A stretch of 64,000 nucleotides of DNA from positions 18,050,396-18,114,395 of the forward strand of contig OW204005.1 of the NCBI GenBank assembly GCA_934047225.1, read 5' to 3'. Position 1 is the stretch's first letter. Each line of letters opens with the position of its first letter. The notes below the pieces were generated by a model. The model ran no database searches. It saw only the letters and a list, made by a program, of their open reading frames with translations, and was not told the DNA's origin. Position numbers and translations under genes: made by a program. Positions 44,883-55,616 of this stretch are shown piece after piece. Origin of the DNA: Ypsolopha sequella (lineage: Eukaryota > Arthropoda > Insecta > Lepidoptera > Ypsolophidae).

Positions 44883-45101
44883 CAAGGTGACTTTTTGATC
44901 ATCGTCCAAATTCATACTGGTGGCTTGGTAAGTGATGAAATTTCGACTCCCCATAGTGCTTCACTCGGGACTGGAAGTGAATTTCTATGGGAAGCCGAAA
45001 TTTCATTTTACGAATTTCACAAAAATTGTTATTGATCCATGATACTCATCACTTACCAAGCCACCAGTATGAATTTGGACGATGATCAAAAAGTCACCTT
45101 G
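44883..45101. mobile_element. TIR MITE, 219 bp, CAAGGTGACTTTTTGATC ends
   Basis: Inverted repeats of about 58 bp, with no mismatch that I see, begin CAAGGTGACTTTTTGATCAT and extend through GGTGGCTTGGTAAGTGATGA. TA flanks both ends (44881-44882, 45102-45103). A diverged piece with GGAGGCTTGGTAAGTGAT occurs at 61046. Tc1/mariner-type by its TA target. Confidence 0.85.
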
Positions 45102-45222
45102 TACAGTTGATGCCAACTTAGTGATTTAGATGATTATTTAAAATATTTTTTAGGTTGTCAACCTATTATTATCCCTTTCTTTTTAGAGCCGTTTTCACAA
45201 TTAAATATAAGGACTTAACATA

Positions 45223-45531
45223 CTCCAACTCAAACTCAAACTCAAACGTTTATTGCAATCTAAGTGTATACAGTGTATAATTATAAAATTAGTTGAAAGT
45301 AGGATGGAGTCAGAGTTTTTTCACGCGTGCAAAAGAGACGGCATTAGAACGGAATCATAATATGATTCATCTAAAGTGGCCTTTTTAGAGGACCTGGGGA
45401 TCTAAAAAGGCCGACTTGGGTGAATCATAAAATGATTTGAAAGTAGGATGGAGCCAGAGTTTTTTCACGACGGCCTTAGAACAGAATCATATTGTGATTC
45501 ATGCAAAGCGGCCTTTTTAGAGGACCTGATC
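45223..45531 (-). repeat. LINE tail plus duplicated 100-bp segment
   Basis: ACTCAAACTCAAACTCAAAC at 45230 reads on the minus strand as an AATAAACGTTTGAG tail with GAGTTT repeats, another LINE 3' end. 45293-45400 and 45438-45530 are direct near-copies (GAAAGTAGGATGGAG, CAGAGTTTTTTCACG, GGCCTTTTTAGAGGACCTG). Confidence 0.6.
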
Positions 45532-45540
45532 TTATAAATG

Positions 45541-47786
45541 TTTGATTCAAATTCAAATTCAAATAGTTTATTTTGCAAAGCAGGTATAGATATATACACT
45601 TTTTACACGTCAAATTTAATCTAATAAAGAAAATATATGTAATAAAATAATAAATGTACATGAACTAAATTAAAGGTTTATTTAATTTATGTAGCAATAT
45701 ATTTACGATTAAAATGATAGGTAAAATATATATTATACAAGGTAAAATCCAATCAGCCGCCCGAACCCATACCGGAGACCCGGCCAGGGACCAGGAACAA
45801 GGTTCAATGATCACCAACCGAGCCCCCAGCACGAATCCAGGCGGCCGACCAAATCCCATCCTATATACTACGTACTAATAGGTTACATATATAAATACAT
45901 GCCTACCTCCGCCCATTCGATTAGTCTTGCTAAGAAGAAGGGCAAGAAACTTAGCAAGATCATGTCTTTTTTTTCAACATAAAACTTATACTATACAATA
46001 TATGACTTATATCTACTTTAACCAAGGGATAAGAAAATACAAGACAGCAGGAATTCAGGTTAATGAAAAAAAGAAAAACATATATATCTTTGTCTACCTG
46101 TCTCATATAGTCCTTTTCCTTTTACAGTCTGTAATCAATTAATGTTTACACCTTAGAGGAATCATAAGTTAAGAAATTATACTATTTAATTAAATTATAA
46201 CTTACTATCATTATCACTGTAACACCATGCTTCACCATCATCCAAATATTAATTTATTTTATAATATGCCTTTTTCAATAGGCCCTGCTTAATATACAGT
46301 TTAAACTTATTCTCTGACAAAGTAAGGACCTCCTTTGGAAGTTTATTGTAAAATCTTATACCATGTCCTGCAAAAGAGGTACTCACCTTAGCGAGTCTGA
46401 TTTTTGGAAAAGCCAGTTTATGCTTATTTCTGGTCTCCTTACAATGTTGCTTACCAAGCCTTGGGAAAGACTCAACATTTTTTCTGACATATCTAAGGAC
46501 TTGGTAAATATATTCACAAGGAACCGTTAATATATTAATTTCTTTGAACTTTTCTCTTAATGAATCCCGGTGCTTCATATTATAAATAGCCCGAATTGCT
46601 CTCTTCTGCAAAACAAAGACTGCGTCTGTATCCGCGGCTCTACCCCATAACAGCATGCCGTATGACATAATGCTGTGAAAGTAACTAAAATAGACTAGTC
46701 TAGCAGTATCTACATCAGTAATTTGCCTTATGCGTATGCGGCCGAACTAAGTCTACCACATAGGGCTTCTATGTGGGGACCCCACTGAAGACGAGAGTCT
46801 ACCGTAATGCCTAAAAACTTTGTTTCGTTAACTAACTCCAGCTTGGACCCCTGCAAAAGCAAATTACCATCCACTTGAATTACATTTGGTAACGTAAATT
46901 TTATACACTTTGTCTTTTTTGCGTTTAAAACTAAATTATTTACAGTAAACCAATCAAGCACCAGTGATAAAGTTGTATTCGCGCCGTCAAGGATATCTTT
47001 ACGTCTATTAACTTTAAAAATAAATGACGTGTCGTCTGCGAATAATACTATCTTCGTTAAGTCTTTAACTAAATATGGAAGGTCATTTATGTAAATTAAA
47101 AACAGCAAGGGCCCTAATATGGAACCCTGCGGGACACCCATTTTAACTAATGCTCCACTTGATTTTACCCCGTTAATGTCTACCTTTTGAATACGATCAC
47201 TAAGATATGACTTCAATAACGCCAAAGATTTGCCCCTCACTCCGTAGTGATCCAATTTACATAAGAATGTTTCATGATTAACGCAATCAAAGGCTTTCGA
47301 GAGGTCACAAAATACACCAAATGCATCTTGCTTTTCTTCCCAAGCATCAAAAATGTGCTTAACTAAAGCAACTCCTGCATCTGTGGTTGACATCCCTCTA
47401 GTGAATCCATATTGTTCACAGTGAAGTAACTTATTTAAATTAAAATGAAATAACAATTGATTAAAAACAATTTTTTCAAAAACCTTACTCAATACCGGTA
47501 AAACTGACACAGGTCTATAGTTTGAAGGGTCCTCGTTGTCGCCTGATTTAAAAAGGGGGATCAATTTACTAAACTTCATTAAGTCAGGAAAGATACCATC
47601 ATCTACACATTTATTAAAAATTAATGCCAAATAAGGAGCTATTAAATCAATAACAGAACTTATAACTTTCACGGATAGGCCCCATAAGTCCTCGGTTTTT
47701 TTCAAGTTAAGCGATTTAAATGCTTTAATTACAGTTAATGAATTAATATGTTTAAAAGCAAATACAGAAAGACGCTTTGTTCGTGC
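45541..47786 (-). mobile_element. Jockey-like LINE, 5'-truncated, 2.2 kb
   Basis: The minus-strand order is: truncated ORF2 (47786-46246), a roughly 700-bp 3' UTR with GGGGGCTCGGTTGGTGATCA, then TTTGCAAAATAAACTATTTG and GAATTT repeats ending near 45541. Truncated relatives lie at 17.7, 28.5, 32.8 and 58.6 kb. The endonuclease domain and ORF1 are missing. The class comes from RT motifs and the tail; I cannot separate Jockey from close clades by eye. Confidence 0.85.
46246..47786 (-). pseudogene. LINE reverse transcriptase (ORF2 fragment, one frameshift)
   Basis: In life this enzyme reverse-transcribes LINE RNA at a nicked target. The frame is open from 47786 to 46728 (325 codons from the first Met at 47705). 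Counted from that Met it has NYRPVS near residues 62-67, DLSKAFD 134-140, GVPQGSILGPLLF 190-202, the catalytic FADD box 222-225 and FLGI 307-310. After SSAAYA it hits a stop. Skipping one missing base restores ITDVDTARLVYFSYFHSIMS and then MSYGMLLWGRAADTDAV, continuing to 46249. The C-terminal part stops at KIN where other copies continue with EYLDDGEAWCYS, so it also has a premature stop. The few defects suggest moderate age. Confidence 0.9.
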
Positions 47787-47789
47787 TTA

Positions 47790-49090
47790 TAACTTAGATG
47801 CCTAATGATAGGCGTTGCAAATTTGGAACACAAAGCTAACAAATTATCTTAGATTAATTAAATATTTACTACATTACATGCAACATAAACTACTATAAAT
47901 TACTACTACTACATTCAACATTTGGGTAAAATAAAAAATAAAAACACAATTAAAAGGGGTCATTAATTATTCTATTAAGAAATCCTCAACCGTGTAGTAA
48001 CATTTTTTTATTGGATTATTTTTGACATTGTTTGACAAAATGTGTTCTTTTTCTTCCGATTTTAAATTGGCGGGTATTTTATTATAAATTTTTATTGACA
48101 TTTAGTATGGGCTGCAGTTAAGGCCTATGACCACGCAAAATAAGCAACTCGATTTGTGTCGGTACAAATATCAACGGAAATGACATTGAAATAATGTTCA
48201 TTTCAGCGTGCCTTGAAAAGTGGCTGTTACGACAACCACTGCGTCTCCGGCTAGCGCAAAATAGGAGAAAATAATACTTTTCACATAGACGCCATGAACG
48301 GAAAAAAATTTAGATCTAAAATTTTTCTATAATTTGGTGAAATAATAAATAAAATCGCTTTACGCATTTGGAAGGAGTAAGAGAATCCTTGTGTTAATCA
48401 TGTGAAACTTTCGATGACTTTCGATTTTTTTTGTCAAAACTTACAATAGAAAAACAGTTTATGAAACTTAAAATTTATTTTTGACTCTATAATGCCTATC
48501 ATATATTTTTATGAAAGTTTTTGGACCACCCGTGTGAGAGGAGTAGGCCTTCAAAGACAGGTCCAAATTGCAGTTGGCGTATCCATTCGCCTTAAGCATT
48601 TTAATAAGAGACATTGGTAGGTATAATTTGTTTTTGTTTCGAGTATTTAGTTTGTGTATATCTTTGATTTGTTTGAAATGCTTAATATTTTTAAAAACAA
48701 ACATACAGATAACCCTGAAATGTAGAAATAAGTTCATTTTTCCCGTTATTAGATCAATTCTCTTCTCAACGTATTCCACAGACAACCAGTATGACCACTA
48801 GCAATCAATCACAAGTTCCTTTTCTCTGTCCTTTACTTATCCTTGTTTTTTGCGACGTCCTTCACCCTTCCTTCATAATGGACTCAGGGATACTTATGCA
48901 AATTTTGTGCAATTAAATTTTGCAGGTAAAACATAACGGTCTTTGCGAATCCTTTGTCGGGACAAACAGCTGGACCTTGGTCCTTTGGGGAATGAAAGAG
49001 TATGTTTTGTTACATCGTCTTTATCATAACAGTTAAAAATAAGAGTTAAATACTTAACCAAAATAATAAGGGAAAAATATTAAAATGATG
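47790..49090. other. AT-rich DNA with one dispersed repeat core
   Basis: Apart from the 48137-48290 repeat, I see no feature. The 105-codon minus frame at 48468-48785 (NLFLHFRVICMFVF and on) has no recognisable domain. A related GAGGAGTAGGCC block near 48540 echoes the end of the 450-bp repeat at 61.7 kb. Confidence 0.35.
48137..48290 (+). repeat. TTACGACG-core dispersed repeat
   Basis: Shares CAACTCGATTTGTGTCGGTA-like, GACATTGAAATAATGTTCAT, GTGGCTGTTACGAC and AATAGGAGAAAATAATACTT blocks with 30640, 61327 and 62476. Four copies in one window mark it as a dispersed family. Confidence 0.7.
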
Positions 49091-49094
49091 ACAT

Positions 49095-49290
49095 AAATAA
49101 ATTTCTATGTTTGAACACTTGGCGATTTATCCATCGCAAGGAGATATTAATTAACATTATATCATTGCAGTATAGAAACGCAGAAAGAAAAGTAAAGAGA
49201 TCATCAGAGAGTATCAGAGCTCCTCACATCCAGATTTACTTTTCTTTCTGCGTTTCTATACTGCAATGATATAATGTTAATTTGAAAAAA
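49095..49290. mobile_element. Foldback repeat without the tRNA core
   Basis: Same arms (GCAGTATAGAAACGCAGAAA and complement) and same 5' flank as 44622. The centre is only about 45 bp and carries CAGAGCTCCTCACATCCAGA, which is the inverse of the corresponding centre segment at 44733-44752. The body between the boxes is gone. Confidence 0.75.
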
Positions 49291-49905
49291 TATTAAACAT
49301 ATTTATTCAGTGTAACTATGTAGGTAATAAGTTCAAGATATTAATCGAACTACATTGGTATTGTTTTTTATTGTCTTCTAAAGTAAAGGAAAGGCTGAAT
49401 AGATAAAATGTATAATAATTATGTATAGTAGGATAATTAATATAATGAAATGTTATCCAAATAAAGATTATATATCCAAAAGATTACCTACCCTAAGACT
49501 GTATTTTACAAAAGTAACAACAAAAAAAAAAACATTAACTTGATGAATATTTCAAGTAGAGCGTAAAAAAGTACTGCAAAATTTATTCTCATATACATAC
49601 AATAATAAAGAGTGTCTCAAATCTCAAAACCTACTTGAATTTAATTTTTTAAATTAAATGGGTTCATTAATATATGTATAATAACAATATTATCTGTCAA
49701 TATTTTGTTGCATTCGACTGAAGACGGCCCCATACCGAAATAGAATGAATAAAAACCTATTTTTATTGTTTTACTATTAATAAGTAAAGAAAAGAAATAA
49801 ATAAAGTTCAATGTAATATATTTAGTAACAGTTTTTTGATAAAACACATATTGCATTTGAATTTTGAGGATGTTTTCTTTTCAATGTAATATATGTACAC
49901 GGAGG

Positions 49906-50275
49906 TTACGTGTGGAATACAACATCCGACAAATGCCCGCCTTGGCCTTGAAGGCAAGCGCTCACCCTTTTCACGAAATTTCACGATATTGCGGATGAAT
50001 TTCTTCAATAACTCGTTGAATTTCCGTTTTGAGTTTCGGAATCGTCTGTGGGTTATTTGCATATACGGTATTCACTAATATCTGTGCACTAATTCCTTCA
50101 GAAACCCCCAAAGAAAAGTCCATAGGTGTCAGATCACACGTTCTTGGTGGCCAGTTAACTTCTCTCCGCCGCGAGATAGCTCGGACTTTTAGTTGTGAAT
50201 TTTCACAATTTCTATGCGTTGCTTGACTAAAAAACACTGCATGACTAAACCTCGAACTTTGCTGATGGCAATTGG
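49906..50275 (-). pseudogene. Tc1/mariner-superfamily transposase C-terminal relic
   Basis: The minus strand encodes SRRREVNWPPRTCDLTPMDF, the PPRS-DLTP-DFFLWG block around the third catalytic Asp of a DDE transposase. QTIPKLKTEIQRVIEEI follows and, after one frame change, NFVKRVSACLQGQGGHLSDV ending VFHT and a stop at 49906. This C-terminal layout is typical of a mariner-related DDE family different from the mariner at 51-52 kb. The LWG Trp region is altered to SLGVSEG. Only about 120 codons remain, and the 310-bp repeat lies directly upstream. Confidence 0.7.
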
Positions 50276-50276
50276 C

Positions 50277-50590
50277 ATAGATTAAATTATGTTAAAGTGT
50301 GTTAATTCGAAAACCATTTCAAGATTTATTATCATTTTGGTTTAAAAAACCTCATGATGATGAATATTTTTACGAAAAGGCTGCAACTTCCATTTGCCCT
50401 CTTGTGACGTCACTTGAGTAATGGCTGTTTAGAAATGTGTCCTTTGCTATCAAGATAAATTTATAATTATTTGCTTCAGATTAATTTGACAGCTAGAGGA
50501 CAGATGAGTAGACAGACAGAGACAGACCACTTTTTTATAAGCAATCACACATATCAATGTCTAAAATTCTCAAGTGACAAGGTCAACGGA
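50277..50590 (-). repeat. 310-bp dispersed repeat, copy 2
   Basis: Inverted copy of 16733-17046 (TGTGTTAATTCGAAAACCAT, CAACTTCCATTTGCC and GGCTGTTTAGAAATGTG). It abuts the transposase relic, so it may be part of that element or an independent insertion. Confidence 0.7.
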
Positions 50591-51084
50591 CAATTCTTTA
50601 AAAAGTCATAAAAAATTACGGTTAATTTATATACATAATGAAAACTATGTCCTAAAATAGCGTATATTCCGTGAAAAAAAAAAAATTAAAATTAAGCTAT
50701 AGGAATTGCAAATATCCGCGTTCCATATTTGACTCAATGAAAATTATTCGAAATTCAAAATTCAAGTAGTTTTTGAGTTTTGAGACACCCATTATTATTA
50801 AAACTCGCGTTAGCTGGTGTACTAAATTAATATTAACATTTAATATTAATTCTTATACATTTACTTTTATTATATAAATTCTTCCAATTTAATTGGAAAG
50901 TAATTTAGGAGGTGATTCAGTATCGTTAATACATCACATTCCACTGCAAAGCACTTTTTTTTGCGCGAACTTTTTTTTCACTTCTCAGTACAAAGTGGTC
51001 CGATCAGCTGACTCAGTTTGTATGGACAAGTGAAGAAAAAGGTCGCGCAAAAAAAAGTACTTTGCAGTGGAACGTGATGTATTA

Positions 51085-52393
51085 CGAGGGGCATGCCAAA
51101 AGAAATTAGATACTCGAAAATTATAAAATTTATTCTTTATTACAAGTATCGATCTTTTCAAAGTATTCACCCTGAGCACGTATACACTTTTCCATACGTC
51201 TGAACTAATTGGAAAATACCAATGACCACTCTTCTTTAGACACCTCAGAAATCTCGAAAATATAGGCAGCCAGTGCATCTTCTTTGCTTTCAAACTTCTT
51301 CCCCTTTATTTTTTTTTTTTTGATTTTTGGAAACAGGTAAAATCACAAAGTGCTAGGTCAGGGGAATTTGGTGAGTGAGGGAGGATTGACGCATTTTTTG
51401 AGTCGAAAAAATCAAGTGTTTTGGCAGACGTGTGCGACGCCGCATTGTCGTGGTGCCCGAGAAGGCGTCGGATTCCTGACTTCGGTCGCTTGTCACACCA
51501 AGCTGATATTACTGTTGGAGCACAAACTGTCACATACCATTCGGAGTTCATCGTTCTTTGATTCTCTAGCACTACAGTAGCAATATGATCCGTTTTGCTG
51601 AAAAACGAGGCGACCATTTGTTTCTGTGTGCTTCGTGCACGGCGACATTTCGTTGGAGTTGGCTCATCTTCAAAGCACCATACAGTCGAATGTCACTTTG
51701 TTTCGGGATCATAGTTATAAAGCCATGTTTCATCACAAGTCAGTATATCATACACATTTTTTTTCTCGCCACCGTCGAATTTATCTATCATGAACAGGCA
51801 CCAATCCAACCGACGGTCTTTCTGTTCATCGGTAAGTTTGTGCGGCACCCATCTCAAACAACATTTACGGAGAGAAAGGTGGTCGTGAATTATGGTTTGC
51901 ATTGCTGCTGATCCAATTCCCTGTTCTCGCTCCGGCTCTACATACATAATTCGTTGGTTTTCGCGAATAAGTATTCGACTGCACGAACGTTTTCTTTTGT
52001 GACCGCGGTTGGCAGCCGAACTGTCTTCGCTTCATCTTTGAGACATCCCCGTCGTCTTTTAAATTCAGCGAACCAATTAAATACTGTTGTTCGCGAGCAA
52101 CCAGACTCACCAAAAGTAGTAGCCAAAATTTCAAAACATTCTTGAGGCTTAAAACTTTTTTATAGTCATAATAAATCATAGCGCGACAATCACTTCGACT
52201 GAGCTCCATTGCTGCAAGCGAATTCCCGCCAGATTCTCGGAAAAATGATGCTCATCCAAATAAAAAAAAAAGAAATGATGTGCGTTCTATTTTCAGATAT
52301 ATCAACAAACAACCAGCCTATAAGATGATGTATAACTTTCCAGTGTCAATCAAAGGAGTAAAGAGTATCTAACTTCTTTTGGCATGCCCCTCG
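51085..52393 (-). mobile_element. Mariner transposon, 1309 bp, complete ends
   Basis: Terminal inverted repeats of about 30 bp: CGAGGGGCATGCCAAAAGAA on the left, matched at the right by TTCTTTTGGCATGCCCCTCG. TA flanks both ends (51083-51084, 52394-52395), the mariner target. The length is normal for the family. It carries one transposase gene on the minus strand, now broken. Good TIRs mean it might still be mobilised in trans. Confidence 0.93.
51130..52209 (-). pseudogene. Mariner transposase, D34D, frameshifted
   Basis: In life this would cut and paste the element through its TIRs. The span fits about 360 codons. From the Met at 52209 come an HTH-type N-terminus (RTTVFNWFAEFKRR), then WVPHKL, the mariner linker signature. 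CDETW holds the first catalytic Asp, GHHDNAASH the second, and NSPDLALCDF the third. Between second and third Asp there are 34 residues, the D34D pattern of true mariners. Frame changes occur near 52145, 51940 and 51690, and an in-frame stop precedes FRRMEKCIRAQGEYF. It is therefore a pseudogene. YSPDLAP is changed to NSPDLAL. Confidence 0.9.
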
Positions 52394-53045
52394 TACTGTA
52401 TCACCTCCTAAATAACTTTCCATTTAAATTGAAAGACCTTATATAATATTTTTCTCTTAATAATAACGAAGATGCACGTATTATGTTCTCAAACTTTAAC
52501 AATATCCAATTTGTTACTTGAGACGTGTAAAAGAAAATAATACTTTCTCAAAAACATACAATTGAAATTCAACCCCTTCCTGCAACTGACCACTCATTTG
52601 ATTATTTTTGACCCCTTCTCGGGTGACCCTGTAAACTGACCTATGGTCATCTGGACCACGCGGGCACAAAACAGAAAAATACGATTGGTCCTTTTTACAA
52701 TGGAATCTACTGACCCTTTCAATTGGGGCTATACAACTTTGAGCATAAGGTTGACCTTTTGTGTCTAAGAGGGAAGGGTCCTGTTATAGGGATTGGATTA
52801 GAGGTGTAACGGATAAAGGTTGATGAAAAGATTTTATCAAATGGTTTGTTGGGCCATTATTTAGGGGTGTTTACAATAAGTGGTATTAATCTCCTAAAAA
52901 AAAAATCACAAACACGTTTTGGTGAGAGAAATGAGATGCGGAAATTGAAGATTATTTTTGTGTTATTTTTTTCATAAGTATGAATAAATATAATTTTAGC
53001 TGTATTAGTTTTTTATTTGTAGTTTTAACAATTATATGATAATAA

Positions 53046-53168
53046 TAAAAAAATGAACTTTATATTTTCGATATATTTCGGCCTCATCAGTGAGGCCGTC
53101 ATCAGTCGAGTGCTGATGGCCTCACTGATGAGACCGAAATATATCGAAAATATAAAGTTAATTTTTTT
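53046..53168. mobile_element. Foldback repeat with hammerhead-like arm
   Basis: A 120-bp palindrome: AACTTTATATTTTCGATATA on the left, complement on the right, with GGCCTCATCAGTGAGGCC and CCTCACTGATGAGACC inside. On the minus strand 53070-53105 reads CTGATGA, C, GGCCTCA, CTGA, TGAGGCC, GAA, ATATAT, C. That is a 7-bp stem II and a self-complementary ATATAT stem III. I find no stem I pairing. The right arm has lost an A from the CTGATGA box. Confidence 0.65.
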
Positions 53169-53200
53169 CATAAGTGAAATTTAATAACAACTATTTAGGT

Positions 53201-53556
53201 CCAGAACTTTTAGGAAAAATTACGGTTAGATATTATGGTTAGGTCTTTGACAGGTGGTAGAGCTGATGCCGGGCTCGACTGTGGACCTACCAGAACTTTT
53301 AGGAAAAATTACGGTTAGATATTATGGTTAGGTCTTTGACAGGTAGTAGAGCTGATGCCGGGCTCGACTGTGGACCTACCAGAACTTTTAGGAAAAATTA
53401 CGGATAGATATTATGGTTAGGTCTTTGACAGGTAGTAGAGCTGATGCCGGGCTCGACTGTGGACCTACCAGAACTTTTAGGAAAAATTACGGTTGGATAT
53501 TATGGTTAGGTCTTTGACAGGTGGTAGAGCTGATGCCGGGCTCGACTGTGGAGGTA
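53201..53556 (+). repeat. 89-bp tandem array made from a retroposon head
   Basis: CCAGAACTTTTAGGAAAAAT recurs at 53201, 53290, 53379 and 53468, exactly 89 bp apart. Each unit includes GGTCTTTGACAGGT, then GTAGAGCTGATGCCGGGCTC and GACTGTGGA, which is the first 35 bp of the ATGG-tailed retroposon. The fourth unit runs straight on into a complete retroposon body. Units differ by only one to three bases. Confidence 0.9.
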
Positions 53557-53867
53557 CCACCATCTTACTTGGAGACCCCTCGAAGTAATTCGGGGGAGAG
53601 TAAGAGGACAGCTCACAGGCAAAAAACCAGGAGGCCAATTCCTGAGACCGATGGATGGCGGTATATCCATCCCTAATAGCCGGGCCTTATATGCAACAGA
53701 CTGGTGACGGGCAGCGGCGTCACTGGTGCGAGGGTTCCGGCACCGCGCTCACCAACCCACCTGCCCAGCGTGTGTGAGTATGGGCAATTCTTCCAGGATG
53801 ACCGCCGGTAGTGGCAAAGTCCTGGAAAGGCTTATGTCCAGCAGTGGACGAACTAGGATGATGGATA
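53524..53867 (+). mobile_element. ATGG-tailed retroposon, copy 4
   Basis: Body continuing from the last 89-bp unit (GGTAGAGCTGATGCCGGGCT) to AACTAGGATGATGGAT. Small deletions lie near 53635 (the GGCCCACCATGCC block is shortened). The tail is short and is followed at once by a SINE, so the SINE may have inserted into the ATGG tail. Confidence 0.85.
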
Positions 53868-53870
53868 ATA

Positions 53871-54230
53871 AAGCAGTGGTAGCTCAGGGGTAAAACGCTG
53901 GCCAGTCAATCTTGAGATCCAGGTTCGATCCCCAGTTGGGCATGCACCAATGAGTTTTTCGAAATTTATTTGTTCTTACTTACCACTTGCCGAACGGTGA
54001 AGGAAAACATCGTAAGGAAACCTGCATGCCCTAAAAAGCGTGTATTTGTGTCCGAAGTACGGCGTTAGGGCTCACCACCCATCACTTTGGGACGTAATAA
54101 TCGTCGGTAAAACGTGGATATATCGAGTGTGGCTGTGGACTGCGACTTGCATTTCACAGGTCACATATGGAACACTTCTGACCCCCCCTCGGGGTTTCAT
54201 GTCGTGACGATATTATTATATTGTAAAAAT
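53871..54230 (+). mobile_element. tRNA-derived SINE, near full length
   Basis: It starts GCAGTGGTAGCTCAGGGGTA, a tRNA-like 5' end, with A box TAGCTCAGGGG at 53880 and B box GGTTCGATCCC at 53922-53932, 32 bp apart as in pol III promoters. The body contains GGTGAAGGAAAACATCGTAA and ACCTGCATGCCCTAAAA, a core common in lepidopteran SINEs. The tail has GACTTGCATTTCACAGGTCA. A related copy at 56.1-56.75 kb is in reverse orientation. Confidence 0.85.
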
Positions 54231-54283
54231 TAAATGTTTAAAATTATTAAATTGTTAAATTATATGTAGCTAATTGAAAAAAC

Positions 54284-54568
54284 GGCCAAGTGCGAGTCGG
54301 ACTCGCGCACGAAGGGTTCCGTACCATTATCTATAAAAACGACAAAAAAATCATGTCTGTCGTATGGGAGCCCCCTTAAATACTTATTTTATTCTATTTT
54401 TTAGTATTTGTTGTTATAGCGGCAACAGAAATACATCATCTGTGAAAATTTCAACTGTCTAACTATCATGGTTCATGAGATACAGCCTGGTGACAGACAG
54501 ACAGACGGACAGCGGAGTCTTAGTAATAGGGTCCCGTTGGTTACCCTTTGGGTACGGACCCTAAAAAT
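54284..54568 (+). repeat. Lepidopteran GGCCAAGTGCGAG repeat, copy E
   Basis: The best-preserved short copy: AAAACGGCCAAGTGCGAGTC, GAAGGGTTCCGTACCATTAT, AGCGGCAACAGAAATACATC, then GGTGACAGACAGACAGACGG to GGGTACGGACCCTAAA. About 285 bp. Reference for copies A, C and D. Confidence 0.9.
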
Positions 54569-54664
54569 GATAGTTACAATTAATTTGTACTTTACAAGTA
54601 AAGAAACGCAAATGGATTCCTGTCAGACGACTACAGTAGTAGATTTTGCACTAAGGGAATAAAG

Positions 54665-54835
54665 CAGTGTCTTACGTCACGGGCGGTATATTGAACCCTG
54701 AGCGTAACGAGGGACTCTAGAGCAAACTCCTGAGCGTAGCGAGGGAGTTATATAGAGTCCTGAGTAAAGCGAGGGGTTCAAGCTGCCCAAGACAAAGACA
54801 GGCTTTATTCCAGACGAGTATACTCTACTTTTCAC
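54665..54835. repeat. CCTGAGCGTAGCGAGGG direct repeats
   Basis: CCCTGAGCGTAACGAGGGAC, CTGAGCGTAGCGAGGGAGTT and CTGAGTAAAGCGAGGGGTTC occur within 75 bp. ATATTGAACCCTGAG and GAGGGGTTCAAGCTG are weak inverted ends, so this may be a small MITE. Confidence 0.5.
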
Positions 54836-55615
54836 ACCTTCTGCGAGACAATAAAAAGCTCGACATTTTTTATCAACATTAATAATTCAATAAAATTCAC
54901 TGACAATCACAGCACCAAACACCGTCTTTTGTTTTACATTCTTTGTAAACGCTTTTTTTCATTTTGTTGAATTCTACTTATGGTGGCCAGTTCGATTTTC
55001 GAACAAACCTCTTTACAATCCCATATGGGCATTTGTTTTCCACGAGTTTCCATACGAATTTGACGTTCCAAATTTAAATCACTTTAATCCCTAGGGATTT
55101 TCATATCGCTTGAGATATAATGCGTTACTTTACGTTGAGGTTGCATGATATGTAATTGGACATTGTCGAGCAGGTGGTGTGAAAAAAAAATTAAAATAAT
55201 ACTTTTCTTATAAGTAATCAAGATGACCTTCAATCTGAACTAATTGTTACACAAACACACATTAATTCAACATTATCCTCATAACCGCTTTAATTTCACT
55301 CTCGTATACTAGTCGGGCCGAGTGACTTGCGCAAGAGTTGCGTTTTTAGCGTACATTTCACGGTGTTGACTCGGAATGTAATATTCGCTATTTACTGTTG
55401 CTCGCTTGCTTACATTATTTATGAGTATATGATACAGGTTTAGATTTTAGAGAAAGATTACTAATGGTCTGGATCGGTCGAGCAAACGAAGACAGTAGGT
55501 TATGAAGGTAAGCCAATATCTTTAGATATGAAATTGCTGTTTTCTATAGAGAATTTGAAGGAAACTCAATTTTCAGTATTAACATTTTTGCATTTTTTTT
55601 AGGAATGGCAAATCC
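54836..55615. other. No gene or repeat recognised
   Basis: Mixed AT-rich sequence without long frames or familiar motifs. Confidence 0.4.
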
Positions 55616-55616
55616 A

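Larger units (their letters stand above)
50871..52440. mobile_element. Foldback MITE split by mariner
   Basis: 50871-51084 and 52394-52440 together match the intact MITE at 40782-41040: GGAAAGTAATTTAGGAGGTG, ACATCACATTCCACTGCAAA on the left; TATCACCTCCTAAATAACTT and TTTAAATTGAAAGACCTTAT on the right. The mariner sits near the end of the right arm. Confidence 0.9.

Noticed and set aside
46249..46668. Separate gene downstream of the reverse transcriptase
   Set aside because: It is the C-terminal part of the same ORF2, separated by a single-base frameshift near 46729.
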